DNA from: Candidatus Sigynarchaeota archaeon | GTDB taxonomy: Archaea; Asgardarchaeota; Jordarchaeia; Jordarchaeales; Jordarchaeaceae | NCBI GenBank assembly: GCA_030587505.1 | Contig: JAUQYY010000257.1 | Coordinates: 1 to 10,844, forward strand | Direction: 5' to 3' | DNA length: 10,844 nt | In this document: positions 1 to 5,918 of the stretch, piece by piece | How the letters are laid out: every line of letters begins with the position of its first letter | How positions within the stretch are numbered: position 1 is the first letter of the stretch | Position numbers and translations under genes: made by a program | Notes under the pieces: model-generated | Told to the model about the DNA's origin: nothing | The model's database searches: none | What the model saw: the letters and a program-made list of their open reading frames with translations, nothing else

Positions 1-215
1 GAGGGGCAGGGGCTCTTCGCCCCTCGTCCTCTCTCCTTCGCCTCCTCTGTTCTCGCGTCGCAGCCGATCGCCCTAAGCTCAGAGGAGAGGGCCTCGAAGC
101 TCAGCCCCATGAGCTCCTTCACCATGAGTACGGCCGCCAGCTTCTTCGGGCTGAAGGAGGGCTTTCTTCCCCTCCTCGAGGGCTCCCAGCCTCTCCGCGA
201 CCTCCTCGGCGACCC
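1..215 (-). pseudogene. Possible transposase-like fragment, GC-rich, runs off the window
   Basis: On the minus strand, from the stop at 216-218 to the window edge, one frame stays open. Over about positions 146 to 1 it has strongly GC-biased third codon positions and protein-like content (KKLAAVLMVKELMGLSFEAL, then SSELRAIGCDAR). The helical, Lys/Leu-rich segment resembles the N-terminal part of some archaeal DDE transposases, but this is an impression and no catalytic residues are visible. Between about 150 and 240 the coding-like signal moves to another frame (VAEEVAERLGALEEGKKALL). The region may therefore be a frameshifted, decayed gene continuous with the ORF upstream at 216-554. In-frame ATG codons lie at 125 and 110. 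GC content is far above that of the central window, which suggests foreign origin. Confidence 0.3.
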
Positions 216-554
216 TTAGGTGGTCTCTGAGGGGCTCCGCGCCCTCCTGGCCACGGCGTCGATGAGCGGCGCCCTGGTTCTCACCGGGGACCAGGGCCTG
301 CGCCTCTCTGGCAGGTGCCTGCTGCGCACCTCTCTCTCGGCCTCCTTGGTGAGGCGGTCGAGAACCGCCCTGTGAACGTCGGCGCACACCTTCCCGGGGG
401 ATGGAATCGGCTGCGAAGCGATGAACACGAGGGGGGTGTCGCCCAGGCTGTGGAGGGAGTGCCTCCGCACGTCGAGGAGCTTCACAACGTAGCCGTAGGA
501 CACGGGCTTCCTGTAGACAAATGTTTTTTGTATGGCAAAGAAAAATAATACCAA
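216..554 (-). CDS. Hypothetical protein, GC-rich, unrecognised
   Basis: This minus-strand ORF encodes up to 112 residues from an ATG at 554, or about 95 from a GTG at 503. The first dozen codons from the ATG are AT-rich like the rest of the window. GC-rich codons with G/C third positions begin near 520 (VYRKPVSYGYVV...), so the later GTG or an upstream break are both plausible. No SD sequence decides the start. I recognise no family. The middle contains a charged stretch (DRLTKEAEREVR) and the C-terminus is Arg-rich. It ends at a TAA after which the same frame reopens toward the window edge, so this may be one part of a broken gene. It is not clearly functional. Confidence 0.35.
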   Translation of the reverse strand: MVLFFFAIQKTFVYRKPVSYGYVVKLLDVRRHSLHSLGDTPLVFIASQPIPSPGKVCADVHRAVLDRLTKEAEREVRSRHLPERRRPWSPVRTRAPLIDAVARRARSPSETT

Positions 555-600
555 AAGAGACTAATCGAATTTTTGGACGCATTCAGAAGAACAGGAAAAC

Positions 601-611
601 TTTTATAACCT
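601..611 (+). promoter_or_regulatory. Archaeal TATA box for the PhoU/TrkA_C operon
   Basis: TTTTATAACCT is a good archaeal TATA element, preceded by purines (a possible BRE). It predicts a transcript start near 630, which would give a leader of about 120 nt before the GTG at 750. The same 11-mer recurs at 6098-6108. Confidence 0.5.
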
Positions 612-697
612 AACGATTGGACAAACTTCGAGGACATAAACTCGCGGAAAGAAACCTTTATTTTGTTGCTCGGTCTTCCTATTCTTGGAGTCACAGG

Positions 698-731
698 ACA
701 ACAGGAAGGAGAAACACCGTCCTTTTGTTGT
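698..731 (+). promoter_or_regulatory. Leader hairpin just upstream of the operon's ribosome binding site
   Basis: ACAACA (698-703) pairs with TGTTGT (726-731) and AAGGA (706-710) pairs with TCCTT (720-724), around a 9-nt loop. The stem ends 5 nt before the GGAGG at 737-741. It sits in an unusually long leader for an archaeon and could affect ribosome access. I match it to no known riboswitch class. Confidence 0.35.
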
Positions 732-749
732 TTATAGGAGGATAAACTA

Positions 750-1364
750 GTGGCGGATGAAGAGGACGAGATAGAATACAAGCCACTAAGCGTGAGAGAG
801 CTTCTAACCGAAATGAAAAACATATCCGAATTGATGATTGACCTGGCTTATTCTGCCATTCTGTTCAACGATTCGGAGTTAACGGAAGAGGTCCTCGAGC
901 TGGAGGAACGCATAGACTCTCTAAGCTACCTCCTACTTATGAATGCTGCACTCGCAGTGAGGGACAAAGACGATGCCGAGCAAATGGTTGGTATCATGAA
1001 AGTCGCCTCAGCAACGGACAAAATCTCTGACGCCGCGGGAGACATCGCAACAACACTGCTCCGTGGAGCAGACCCCAGCCTCGTGGTAAACGCTTTTTTC
1101 AAAGCGGAAGAACGCTTAACACGCGTTATGGTGTCCGAAAACTCTCCAATTATCAAAAAAACCCTAGACAAACTTAGTTCGGTAAACCACATAGGTGTGG
1201 ATGTCATAGCTCTGAGAAGGGGTAAGAAATTAATCATCAACCCTCATGGAAAATTCAAGCTAAAGCCAGGTGACATAGTAATAGCTCGAGGCTCCGATGT
1301 GGGCATTGAAAAATTTAGAGAACTCGCGGAGGGAAGACTACAGAACGTGGAGGAACACAAATGA
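750..1364 (+). CDS. PhoU-like / TrkA_C (RCK_C) domain protein, first of a tandem pair
   Basis: The 204-residue protein starts at GTG, chosen because GGAGG (737-741) lies 8 nt upstream. Residues about 15-115 are a PhoU-like all-helical domain (MKNISELMIDLAYSAILF at the start). Residues about 120-195 form an RCK C-terminal (TrkA_C) domain, ending in the typical strand pattern 'GVDVIALRRGKKLIINP' and 'LKPGDIVIARG'. This architecture matches the archaeal PhoU plus TrkA_C family (COG3273 type). RCK_C domains usually sense a ligand or ion and regulate cation channels or transporters, so a soluble regulatory subunit is the likely role. It overlaps the next, paralogous gene by 4 nt (ATGA), so the two are co-translated and probably form a hetero-oligomer. 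No channel or MgtE-type transporter lies beside the pair, so the partner is elsewhere or lost. The domain call is firm; the substrate is unknown. Confidence 0.88.
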   Translation: MADEEDEIEYKPLSVRELLTEMKNISELMIDLAYSAILFNDSELTEEVLELEERIDSLSYLLLMNAALAVRDKDDAEQMVGIMKVASATDKISDAAGDIATTLLRGADPSLVVNAFFKAEERLTRVMVSENSPIIKKTLDKLSSVNHIGVDVIALRRGKKLIINPHGKFKLKPGDIVIARGSDVGIEKFRELAEGRLQNVEEHK

Positions 1365-1957
1365 GCCGGAGTCAGATGAAAAAACTGAGGTCCATAGAGG
1401 ATATGCTGGTCGAAATGAAAAACACGTCAGAGCTTATGGTCGACCTAGCATACTCTGCCTTGCTCTTCAACAATAAAGAAATCGCGGAGGAACTCGCCCA
1501 CTTGGAAGAATTTTTCGACAAGCTACACATGGACTTCGAATTGGCGGTTCTAAACATCGACGACGAACTAATTAATCCCCAAACAAAACTCGGGCTAATC
1601 CGAATCGGAGTCGCCTCCGAAAACATTGCAGATGCAGCAGCGTTCATCGCAGACATAGTTCTGAGAGGCATAGAACCTCACCCTGTACTAAAACTTGTCT
1701 TCGAACAGGCAGAAGAGACAATAACCCGCTGCTGCTTGGGCAAAGACTCTCCTCTTGTGGGTAAAACAATAGGCGAAGCCGCACTGGACGACCAAATAGG
1801 AATGAGAATAATCGCAGTCCGCAGAGCCAAAAAATGGTACTACAACCCCCCAGACTCATTCAGACTGAAGGAGAAAGACACTCTAATAGCCAGAGGATTT
1901 CTACAGGGGAGAGAAGCCCTATCCCAACTAGCAAAAGAAGGCGTCTGCGAATCATAA
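1361..1957 (+). CDS. PhoU-like / TrkA_C (RCK_C) domain protein, second of a tandem pair
   Basis: This 198-residue paralog of the preceding protein has the same order of parts. A PhoU-like helical domain (about residues 10-110, with MKNTSELMVDLAYSALLF nearly identical to its neighbour) is followed by an RCK_C domain (about 118-192; 'GMRIIAVRRAKKWYYNPP', 'LKEKDTLIARG'). The ATG overlaps the upstream stop as ATGA, and GGAGG at 1349-1353, inside the upstream gene, gives a 7-nt spacer. The pair arose by tandem duplication, and heteromer formation is the natural inference. No membrane segment or catalytic motif is visible, so a regulatory role on a cation transporter is likely. Codons are A/C-rich (AAA, AAC, ATA, CTA), as in the first EF-2 exon. 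Confidence 0.88.
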   Translation: MSRSQMKKLRSIEDMLVEMKNTSELMVDLAYSALLFNNKEIAEELAHLEEFFDKLHMDFELAVLNIDDELINPQTKLGLIRIGVASENIADAAAFIADIVLRGIEPHPVLKLVFEQAEETITRCCLGKDSPLVGKTIGEAALDDQIGMRIIAVRRAKKWYYNPPDSFRLKEKDTLIARGFLQGREALSQLAKEGVCES

Positions 1958-2086
1958 GCCTCTCATTGGAACCATCAAAGCCCTCGTGATTAGAAGGAGC
2001 CACTTTCGAAGCTAATGTCCGCCCTCTCTTAAGAACTACCTCCTCCGAAAAACTACTACATCTCACAGGTTACTTCAAAATTCCCT

Positions 2087-2425
2087 CTAAACAGCTGAAG
2101 TTCTCAACAGCAGTAATGCTTCAGGGTCCACAACCTTGAAACCGAACCTCTCATACCAGTGAACAAGCGAATCAAAGGTCCTCACACAAATAGTCTCCTG
2201 TGAATGATCCTCAACAATCTTCTGAAGCATCAAGCTTCCAATACCTTCCTCCCTATAACCTCGATGAACATTAATAACCCTGATCTCTGCGAAGCCGTTC
2301 CTCCGGTAAACAACCCCATATCCAATAACTCCAATCCCATAAACATCGTAAACGAAATACTCGTATTTCTGATAATTGCCATGTTGTTCGACTTCGCACC
2401 GTACCACAGGCGAAAACATACTCAA
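2087..2425 (-). CDS. GNAT-family N-acetyltransferase
   Basis: This is a short (about 112 residue) GCN5-related acetyltransferase. The acetyl-CoA-binding motif A is visible as 'VHRGYREEGIGSLMLQKIV' (R-x-x-G-x-G core), preceded by the strand 'AEIRVINV'. The C-terminal 'VHWYERFGFKVV' matches the family's motif B (YxxxGF). The expected reaction is acetyl transfer from acetyl-CoA to an amine; the substrate cannot be told. I favour the TTG at 2425 because GGAGG (2433-2437 on the plus strand) is 7 nt upstream; an ATG at 2419 would leave 13 nt. The length is below the usual 140-160 residues, so the N-terminal substrate-binding part is reduced. A TATA-like element at 2469-2477 would give a leader of about 20 nt. 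It is transcribed convergently with the PhoU/TrkA_C operon. Confidence 0.85.
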   Translation of the reverse strand: MSMFSPVVRCEVEQHGNYQKYEYFVYDVYGIGVIGYGVVYRRNGFAEIRVINVHRGYREEGIGSLMLQKIVEDHSQETICVRTFDSLVHWYERFGFKVVDPEALLLLRTSAV

Positions 2426-2468
2426 CTCAATTCCTCCAGTCAGTAAACAAGCGGAAGAGTAAGCGGTA

Positions 2469-2477
2469 GTATTAAAG
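2469..2477 (-). promoter_or_regulatory. Putative TATA box for the GNAT gene
   Basis: On the minus strand the sequence reads CTTTAATAC. It lies about 25 nt before a start site near 2447, which is 22 nt upstream of the TTG start. Confidence 0.35.
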
Positions 2478-2576
2478 CTTTTTGTTAAGTTTGATTATGA
2501 AAAAATAAACCAATGTTCTGAGTAAAGAGTCGATCACAACACCGCTCCCACGAAAAAACATAAAACATTTTGAAGC

Positions 2577-2594
2577 GGGCTTCATAAGGAGCCC
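2577..2594 (-). terminator. Hairpin downstream of the membrane-protein gene
   Basis: GGGCTTC (2577-2583) pairs with GGAGCCC (2588-2594), including one G-T pair, around an ATAA loop. On the minus strand it lies about 60 nt after the membrane-protein stop and is followed by T-rich sequence (2553-2572 as read on minus). It could be a transcript end or RNA-stability element. Confidence 0.3.
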
Positions 2595-2651
2595 ATAGCA
2601 TCTTGCGGGTGTGATTCTCCCGGATCTAATACTATTGGAAGCCTCCGAGTT

Positions 2652-2975
2652 TCAAAGTAGAATGGCAGGCAAGGTGAGCGTGTTCTGAGCCAGCCACTCA
2701 TAAACCATCATATACAGGTAGTATCCCACGTACTGCACCATTCCGCCCATAATCTCTGAGACGATGAGGACGAACCAGTCCCATCTGACGGATATTCCTA
2801 TAACGAGCAGGCTGATGGTGATGCCCAAGAGGGGCCCTACGCGGCGGTGAGATATGGCTAACATCACAAGGTTGAAGATGAGCACACCTATCCCTGTGAT
2901 CAGAATCGCTCCGAAGATAATGCTGAGCATGTTACGTACTAAGGGATCAAAAAGAGGCCAGTACGGGTCCAGCAT
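2652..2975 (-). CDS. Small integral membrane protein, function unknown
   Basis: This 107-residue protein has three hydrophobic segments at about residues 15-41, 47-62 and 66-92. The first begins 'MLSIIFGAILITGIGVLIF', the second includes 'LLGITISLLVIGISV' and the third runs through 'FVLIVSEIMGGMVQYVGYY'. An arginine pair (SHRR) sits between TM1 and TM2. I recognise no family and see no catalytic motif. The ATG is preceded by GAGG 4 nt upstream and by a TATA-like element at 3012-3020. It stands alone between the GNAT gene and the divergent EF-2 gene. Membrane localisation is well supported; any function is not. Confidence 0.7.
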   Translation of the reverse strand: MLDPYWPLFDPLVRNMLSIIFGAILITGIGVLIFNLVMLAISHRRVGPLLGITISLLVIGISVRWDWFVLIVSEIMGGMVQYVGYYLYMMVYEWLAQNTLTLPAILL

Positions 2976-3011
2976 AAATCCTCATCTCTCCCCTTTTTCT
3001 TATGATGAGAG

Positions 3012-3020
3012 GTATAATAA
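3012..3020 (-). promoter_or_regulatory. Putative TATA box for the membrane-protein gene
   Basis: The minus strand reads TTATTATAC. Transcription would start near 2990, about 15 nt before the ATG. Confidence 0.35.
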
Positions 3021-3126
3021 CACCACGAAAAGTCGAACTTTTGAGAGCCACCGAAACGACAAGGGCAAAACATAAAACCACCAGAAACATACGTCATAAA
3101 AAGAAATATGCGTAAAACAAAAAGCG

Positions 3127-3135
3127 TATAAAAAT
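3127..3135 (+). promoter_or_regulatory. TATA box of the EF-2 transcription unit
   Basis: TATAAAAAT is the best TATA element upstream of EF-2 and predicts a transcript start around 3155-3158. That leaves a leader of about 130 nt, in which a short ORF begins almost exactly at the predicted start site. A weaker AT-rich element near 3250-3260 could drive a nearly leaderless transcript instead. Confidence 0.5.
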
Positions 3136-3156
3136 CAATCGCCGAGAACAACTAAT

Positions 3157-3219
3157 ATGGCGCTCTCACAAAATCAGAAAATGGATCTTCTACTCGTCCA
3201 AAAACTTAACAACCAATAA
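3157..3219 (+). CDS. Possible 20-residue leader ORF upstream of EF-2
   Basis: An ATG at 3157 opens a 20-codon frame (MALSQNQKMDLL...) closed by TAA at 3217-3219, about 65 nt before the EF-2 start. It has no SD site. Its ATG falls within a base or two of the transcript start predicted from the TATA box at 3127-3135, as expected for leaderless initiation. It could be a chance ORF; a leader peptide that modulates EF-2 is only a hypothesis. Confidence 0.25.
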   Translation: MALSQNQKMDLLLVQKLNNQ

Positions 3220-3284
3220 CGCTAACCAAAAAATCCTAAAGAAACCCCTAAACATAAAAGAAAAAGAAGCAAAGAGGTGTAAAC

Positions 3285-5515
3285 ATGCCAAGACTCAAGC
3301 AAACAGAAGAAATCCTGAAACTAATGAAAAACAAGGAACAAATAAGAAACACGGGAATAATCGCCCACATAGACCACGGAAAAACAACGCTGTCTGACTC
3401 CCTGCTCGCGGAAGCTGGCCTGCTTTCTCCCAGCATCGCAGGCGAGGCGAGAGCACTAGACTACCTGGAGGAAGAGCAAAAAAGAGGGATAACGATAAAA
3501 GCCGCAAACATATCTCTCCTACACGAAGTGGAACAAAGACCCTACGTCATAAATCTCATAGATACTCCAGGCCACTGAAATGGGGTTTTTCCCTTTTCGG
3601 CTAGGTGGATTTTACGGGCAATGTAACGCGTGCACTTCGTGCTATTGACGGTGCTCTTGTGGTCGTTGACGCTGTTGAGGAAGTTATGGTTCAGACTGAG
3701 ACGGTGACCAGACAAGCGTTGCAGGAAAGGGTTAAACCTGTGCTCTTTATCAATAAGATTGATCGTTTGATTCGCGAGCTCAAGTTGGATGCCCCAGCGG
3801 TTCAGGAAAAGCTTAACAGGATTATTCGAGATTTTAACGGGCTTATTAGCATGTATGGTGAAAAGGAGTTCAAAGATAGATGGAAAGTGAATCCTGCGGA
3901 GGGTGCGGTTGCTTTTGGTTCCGCGCTCCATGGCTGGGGGTTTACCATCCCTCAGATGCAGGAGAAGGGATTGAAGTTCAGCGATATTGTTGCATACTAT
4001 AACGATAATTGTTTTGATGAGCTGAAACAGATTCTTCCGGCGCATGCGGCTGTCCTTGATATGTTTGTGCAGCATCTTCCCAATCCTTTGCAAGCACAGC
4101 CGTATCGTATTCCTAAGATTTGGCTGGGTGATCCTGAAAGCGAGATTGGCAGGGCTATGCGTGAGTGTGATGATGACGCGCCGACGGTGATTTGCCTTAA
4201 TAAGGTTGTTGTTGACCCACATGCGGGCATCGTCTCTACCGGTAGAGTCTTTTCGGGTACAATTAGTGAGGGCGACAACGTTTACCTTCTGACCGGGAAA
4301 AGGGGTTACCGTGTGCAACAGACTAGTATTTACATGGGTGCCCGACGAGAGATAGTGCGTAGCATTCCCGCAGGTAATATCGCAGCTATGCTCGGTTTGG
4401 ATGTTGCTCGAGCGGGTGAGACAGTCGTCAGTGAAAATATTAAGGAACAAATGGTTCCCTTTGAGAAAATTAAATATGTTTCAGAGCCTGTGATCACTAT
4501 TGCTGTGGAGCCTAAGCATCCTAAGGACCTGCCGAAGCTTATTGATTTGATGCAAAAACTATCTATTCAAGATCCCAATCTGGTGGCCACAATCAACCAG
4601 GAAACCGGAGAGTACCTACTATCGGGTATGGGTGAGCTTCATCTTGAGATTTCGGTAAAGGATATCCAGTCTATGGTTGAGGTGACAACCTCACAACCCA
4701 TAGTTGTTTACCGTGAAACAGTAACCGGGACCGGAGGACCCGTGCTGAGTAAGAGCCCTAACAAGCATAGCAGGGTTTGGATAACTGTGGAGCCGCTTAA
4801 CGAGGAGATCATTAAACTAATTCTCGATGGAGAGATATCTGAGTATCAGGATGCGGCTGCCAGAGCTAGGATTCTAAGGGAACGGGCTGGCTGGGATGCC
4901 AAAGATGCGAGAAACGTTTGGGCCATAGATGAACATGTAAACGTGGTTGTGGATCAAACCAAGGGTGTTCAGTATTTGCGTGAGGTTCGGGATACAATGA
5001 TTGCTGGAGCAAAGTGGGCGACTGAAGCGGGTCCCCTGGCGGAGGAACCGATAAGAGGTATAAGAATTAACGTGGTAGATTGTCAATTGCACGAAGATCC
5101 TATTCATAGGGGCCCAGCTCAGATAATGCCTATGACTCGACGTGCGATTTGGGGTGCGTTTCTAAGCGCTGAGCCAACTCTTCTGGAGCCGATTTATAAG
5201 ATTCAGATAAGTGTTCCTCCCGAATACATAGGTACGGTTTCTGGTATTTTATCGCAGAGGAGGGGCCGCGTAATCGACGTACAGCAGAAGGGGCCGCTTG
5301 CATTCATAACCGGCGAAATTCCCGTTAGGGAGACCTTCGGGTTAGCCAGTGACATGCGGTCGAAGACATCTGGAAGGGCTTTTTGGCAGACCCAGTTCAC
5401 AAGATGGGAGGCCTTACCGAAGAGTCTGGCACAAGAAGTGATTGCCGAGATTCGCAAGAGGAAAGGACTAAAACCCGAACCGCCTGAAGCATCAGAGTAC
5501 ATAGATACCCTCTAA
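3285..5515 (+). CDS. fusA: Elongation factor 2 (aEF-2), interrupted by a 29-nt BHB intron
   Basis: Ribosomal translocase GTPase. Joining 3285-3575 to 3605-5515 gives 733 residues, normal for archaeal EF-2. Visible motifs are G1 AHIDHGKT (27-34), G2 RGITIKAA (67-74), G3 DTPGHVDF (93-100, split by the intron) and G4 NKID (147-150). Domain IV carries DPIHRGPAQ, whose His (residue 598, codon 5105-5107) is the diphthamide site. The C-terminal domain V ('GPLAFITGEIPVRETFG', then FWQTQFTRW) is intact. The ATG is preceded by GAGGTG. Exon 2 begins with GTG, but that codon is the conserved Val of G3 and not a start. Without splicing, translation ends at the TGA immediately after His97. Exon 1 uses ATA/ATC for Ile and only AGA for Arg, whereas early exon 2 uses ATT and mixed Arg codons. 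T-rich sequence follows the stop. Confidence 0.97.
3576..3604 (+). other. Archaeal BHB intron in the EF-2 mRNA (29 nt)
   Basis: The conserved peptide DTPGH ends at 3575 and VDF starts at 3605; the 29 nt between begin with TGA and break the frame. The predicted fold is a canonical bulge-helix-bulge. The outer helix is 3566-3569 (UCCA) with 3606-3609 (UGGA). The central 4-bp helix is 3570-3573 (GGCC) with 3599-3602 (GGCU, one G-U pair). Each strand has a 3-nt bulge, ACU at 3574-3576 and AGG at 3603-3605. The inner helix is 3577-3580 (GAAA) with 3595-3598 (UUUC), then a U-U mismatch and GGG/CCC (3582-3584 with 3591-3593). Cleavage after the second nucleotide of each bulge, the rule for archaeal splicing endonuclease, gives exactly the frame-restoring junction. 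No other 29-nt offset restores DTPGHVDF. Confidence 0.93.
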
Positions 5516-5534
5516 ATCTCCCTATCCCTCTTCG

Positions 5535-5546
5535 GTTTTTCTTTTA
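5535..5546 (+). terminator. Oligo-T terminator after EF-2
   Basis: A T-rich run (GTTTTTCTTTTA) starts about 20 nt after the EF-2 stop. Runs of this kind are the usual intrinsic termination signal in archaea. No strong hairpin precedes it. Confidence 0.5.
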
Positions 5547-5647
5547 TTCAGTGAAGTTTATGATGTCGATACTTTTATTTAATCGAATGAATTATCAAAA
5601 ATTATCCAACTTGGTTTAAAAGGTAAAAATGGGCGGCTGTAGTCCAG

Positions 5648-5670
5648 AAGTAGGGTTAACTACTGGGCAC
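5648..5670 (+). other. tRNA-Gly intron 1, D-loop position 15/16 (23 nt)
   Basis: The BHB pairs GUCC (5642-5645) with GGGC (5665-5668) as the central helix. The bulges are AGA (5646-5648) and ACU (5669-5671). The inner helix AGUAG/CUACU (5649-5653, 5660-5664) closes a GGUUAA loop. Cutting after the second base of each bulge removes 5648-5670 and restores the canonical D-loop. No good outer helix forms, so this is a relaxed BHB; the D-stem 5' strand is sequestered until splicing. Confidence 0.9.
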
Positions 5671-5716
5671 TCTGGTCTAGGACACTGGCCTCCCAAGCCA
5701 GTAACCCGGGTTCAAA

Positions 5717-5748
5717 GTAAAACATAGAATGTTTCTATTTTTTGGGAA
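5717..5748 (+). other. tRNA-Gly intron 2, T-loop position 59/60 (32 nt)
   Basis: The T-stem serves as the outer helix. The central helix pairs UUCA (5711-5714) with UGGG (5743-5746), using two G-U pairs. The bulges are AAG (5715-5717) and AAU (5747-5749). After a U-U mismatch the inner stem runs AAAA/UUUU (5719-5722, 5738-5741) and UAGAA/UUCUA (5725-5729, 5733-5737). Cuts after the second bulge base leave the standard 7-nt T-loop. Confidence 0.9.
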
Positions 5749-5834
5749 TCCCGGCAGCCGCACCAAACACCAACCTCTTTTTCAATCATCCCAAATTTTC
5801 TTCAAGTGATTCTTGATGATGGTTCTTTGGAGAC

Positions 5835-5843
5835 TTTTATATG
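5835..5843 (+). promoter_or_regulatory. TATA box for the 5865-6060 segment
   Basis: TTTTATATG lies about 25 nt before the first hairpin of a structured segment, predicting a transcript start near 5863-5866. Confidence 0.45.
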
Positions 5844-5864
5844 CGAGTTGTTACCGGATCTCTC

Positions 5865-5896
5865 AGAGTGGTAAACTCTCTATGTGAGTGATCACA
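5865..5896 (+). other. Two consecutive hairpins at the start of a predicted transcript
   Basis: AGAGT/ACTCT (5865-5869, 5875-5879) closes a GGTAA loop. TGTGA/TCACA (5883-5887, 5892-5896) closes a GTGA loop of the stable GNRA type. They sit just downstream of the TATA box at 5835-5843. They may be the 5' part of a structured RNA or the leader of the small ORF at 5919; I match them to no known RNA family. Confidence 0.4.
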
Positions 5897-5918
5897 ACTA
5901 TCCCTGGTGTCCGCTAGA

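Larger units (their letters stand above)
5633..5765 (+). tRNA. tRNA-Gly (anticodon CCC) with two non-canonical introns, CCA encoded
   Basis: Removing 5648-5670 and 5717-5748 leaves a perfect 78-nt tRNA including CCA. The acceptor stem GCGGCUG (5633-5639) pairs with CAGCCGC (5755-5761). The D-stem is GUCC/GGAC (5642-5645, 5680-5683) with the loop AGUCUGGUCUA. The anticodon stem is CUGGC/GCCAG (5685-5689, 5697-5701) with the loop CUCCCAA, anticodon CCC at 5692-5694. The variable loop has four bases. The T-stem is CCGGG/CCCGG (5706-5710, 5750-5754) with the loop UUCAAAU. The discriminator is A5762 and CCA follows at 5763-5765. Anticodon and arm sequences match archaeal tRNA-Gly. The usual 37/38 intron site is empty; the introns are at 15/16 and 59/60. 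I see no convincing TATA box at -26; AT-rich sequence lies at 5575-5625. Confidence 0.95.

Noticed and set aside
3576..3578. In-frame TGA in EF-2 read as selenocysteine, readthrough or programmed frameshift
   Set aside because: Reading through gives an unrelated frame because 29 nt is not a multiple of three, and a simple frameshift would leave extra residues inside DTPGHVDF. The precise BHB explains the whole insertion.
3576..3604. Mini-intein or mobile element in EF-2
   Set aside because: It is only 29 nt, contains a stop codon and has no coding or target-site-duplication features.
3542..4450. Long minus-strand ORF of 302 codons opposite EF-2
   Set aside because: It lies wholly against the conserved EF-2 coding sequence and its translation is not protein-family-like; it is a shadow frame.
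3605..5515. A separate gene starting at the GTG at 3605
   Set aside because: That GTG encodes the invariant Val of the G3 motif. The product would lack the P-loop, and no ribosome binding site precedes it.
5633..5765. Decayed tRNA pseudogene
   Set aside because: The insertions are precisely removable with BHB structures, all mature stems pair perfectly, and CCA is encoded.
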